Position numbers and translations under genes: made by a program. This document shows, piece by piece, positions 23,264-23,348 of a DNA stretch of 23,348 nucleotides. The first letter of the stretch is position 1. Each line of letters opens with the position of its first letter. Below the pieces are notes generated by a model. The model worked only from the letters and a program-made list of their open reading frames with translations. It was not told where the DNA came from and did not search any database. The stretch is from UBA2386 sp046306335 (GTDB taxonomy: Bacteria > Planctomycetota > UBA1135 > UBA2386). Where the stretch lies: the NCBI GenBank assembly GCA_046306335.1, contig JBKDXM010000029.1, forward strand, positions 1 to 23,348, in the 5' to 3' direction.

Positions 23264-23348
23264 GGAGTGCATCCGAGCTGGTGTTCGGCCTGGTCTTCAA
23301 AACCTGTGGGGTTCCGCCTCGCGTGGGGCCCGGTGGGTTCGATTCCCA
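23264..23348 (+). tRNA. selC: tRNA-Sec (anticodon UCA), cut by the window edge
   Basis: An 8-base acceptor strand (23264-23271) is followed by a six-base-pair D stem (23273-23278/23283-23288) with a four-base TGGT loop, the mark of bacterial tRNA-Sec. The anticodon loop is CTTCAAA, with UCA at 23297-23299. Its stem has a U-U mismatch (23291/23305). A 7-bp variable arm (23309-23315/23325-23331) and a T arm with loop TTCGATT follow. The 3' acceptor strand, expected to be TGCACTCC, lies outside the window. The gene means the organism makes selenoproteins, none of which I recognise here. Confidence 0.92.

Overview
This is a high-GC window (roughly 70% by eye) from a Gram-negative-type bacterium. 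It encodes secreted hydrolases with signal peptides or a lipobox, a membrane-fusion protein with an ABC exporter, and a selenocysteine tRNA. The mix of a GH29 fucosidase with a PA14 domain, an Asp-box 'VPS10-like' giant protein, a GH10-like secreted hydrolase with a C-terminal sandwich tail, CstA and LemA resembles uncultured, GC-rich Planctomycetota. That placement is an inference of moderate to low confidence; Acidobacteriota, Gemmatimonadota or Myxococcota-like bacteria are not excluded.

Layout. Positions 1-134 are the 3' end of a group II intron (domains V and VI) that stops one or two bases before the start codon of a secreted M14 metallocarboxypeptidase (136-2904). A CDF metal transporter follows (2963-3973). 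The 500-base gap 3974-4475 holds no gene. It carries two tandem mini-elements with terminal inverted repeats, one of them containing a long CACAGAG-type hairpin, and then a terminator-like hairpin. Next is a minus-strand operon read from 9325 down to 4476: an NrtR-like Nudix/winged-helix regulator, an SPFH (band 7) protein, a divergent NAD kinase and a GH29 lipoprotein fucosidase. The last three junctions are a 4-base gap or 4-base overlaps. A sigma70-type promoter (TTGACT, 17 bases, TATACT) sits 6 bases before the regulator's ATG, inside a 30-base imperfect palindrome that includes the start codon. This suggests an autoregulated, possibly leaderless transcript.

On the plus strand follow the Asp-box repeat protein (9531-12665) and a two-gene unit of a DUF3137-like membrane protein and LemA (12785-14064). 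Convergent to these is a minus-strand ABC export operon (18476 to 14110): ATPase, 8-TM FtsX-type permease, HlyD-type adaptor. A decayed zinc-ribbon C-terminus lies at 18580-18645. CstA (minus, 18659-20368) is divergent from a GH10-like secreted protein (plus, 20567-22555). A full-length EF-P-like factor with a non-canonical tip loop (minus, 22602-23150) is divergent from a tRNA-Sec (23264 to the window edge, cut off before its 3' acceptor strand).

The most interesting candidate system is the NrtR-like / SPFH / NAD-kinase operon. Its regulator has a Nudix box that has lost its catalytic acidic residues, so it probably senses an NAD-derived ligand instead of hydrolysing one. It appears to control a membrane-scaffold protein and a kinase from one tight promoter/operator.
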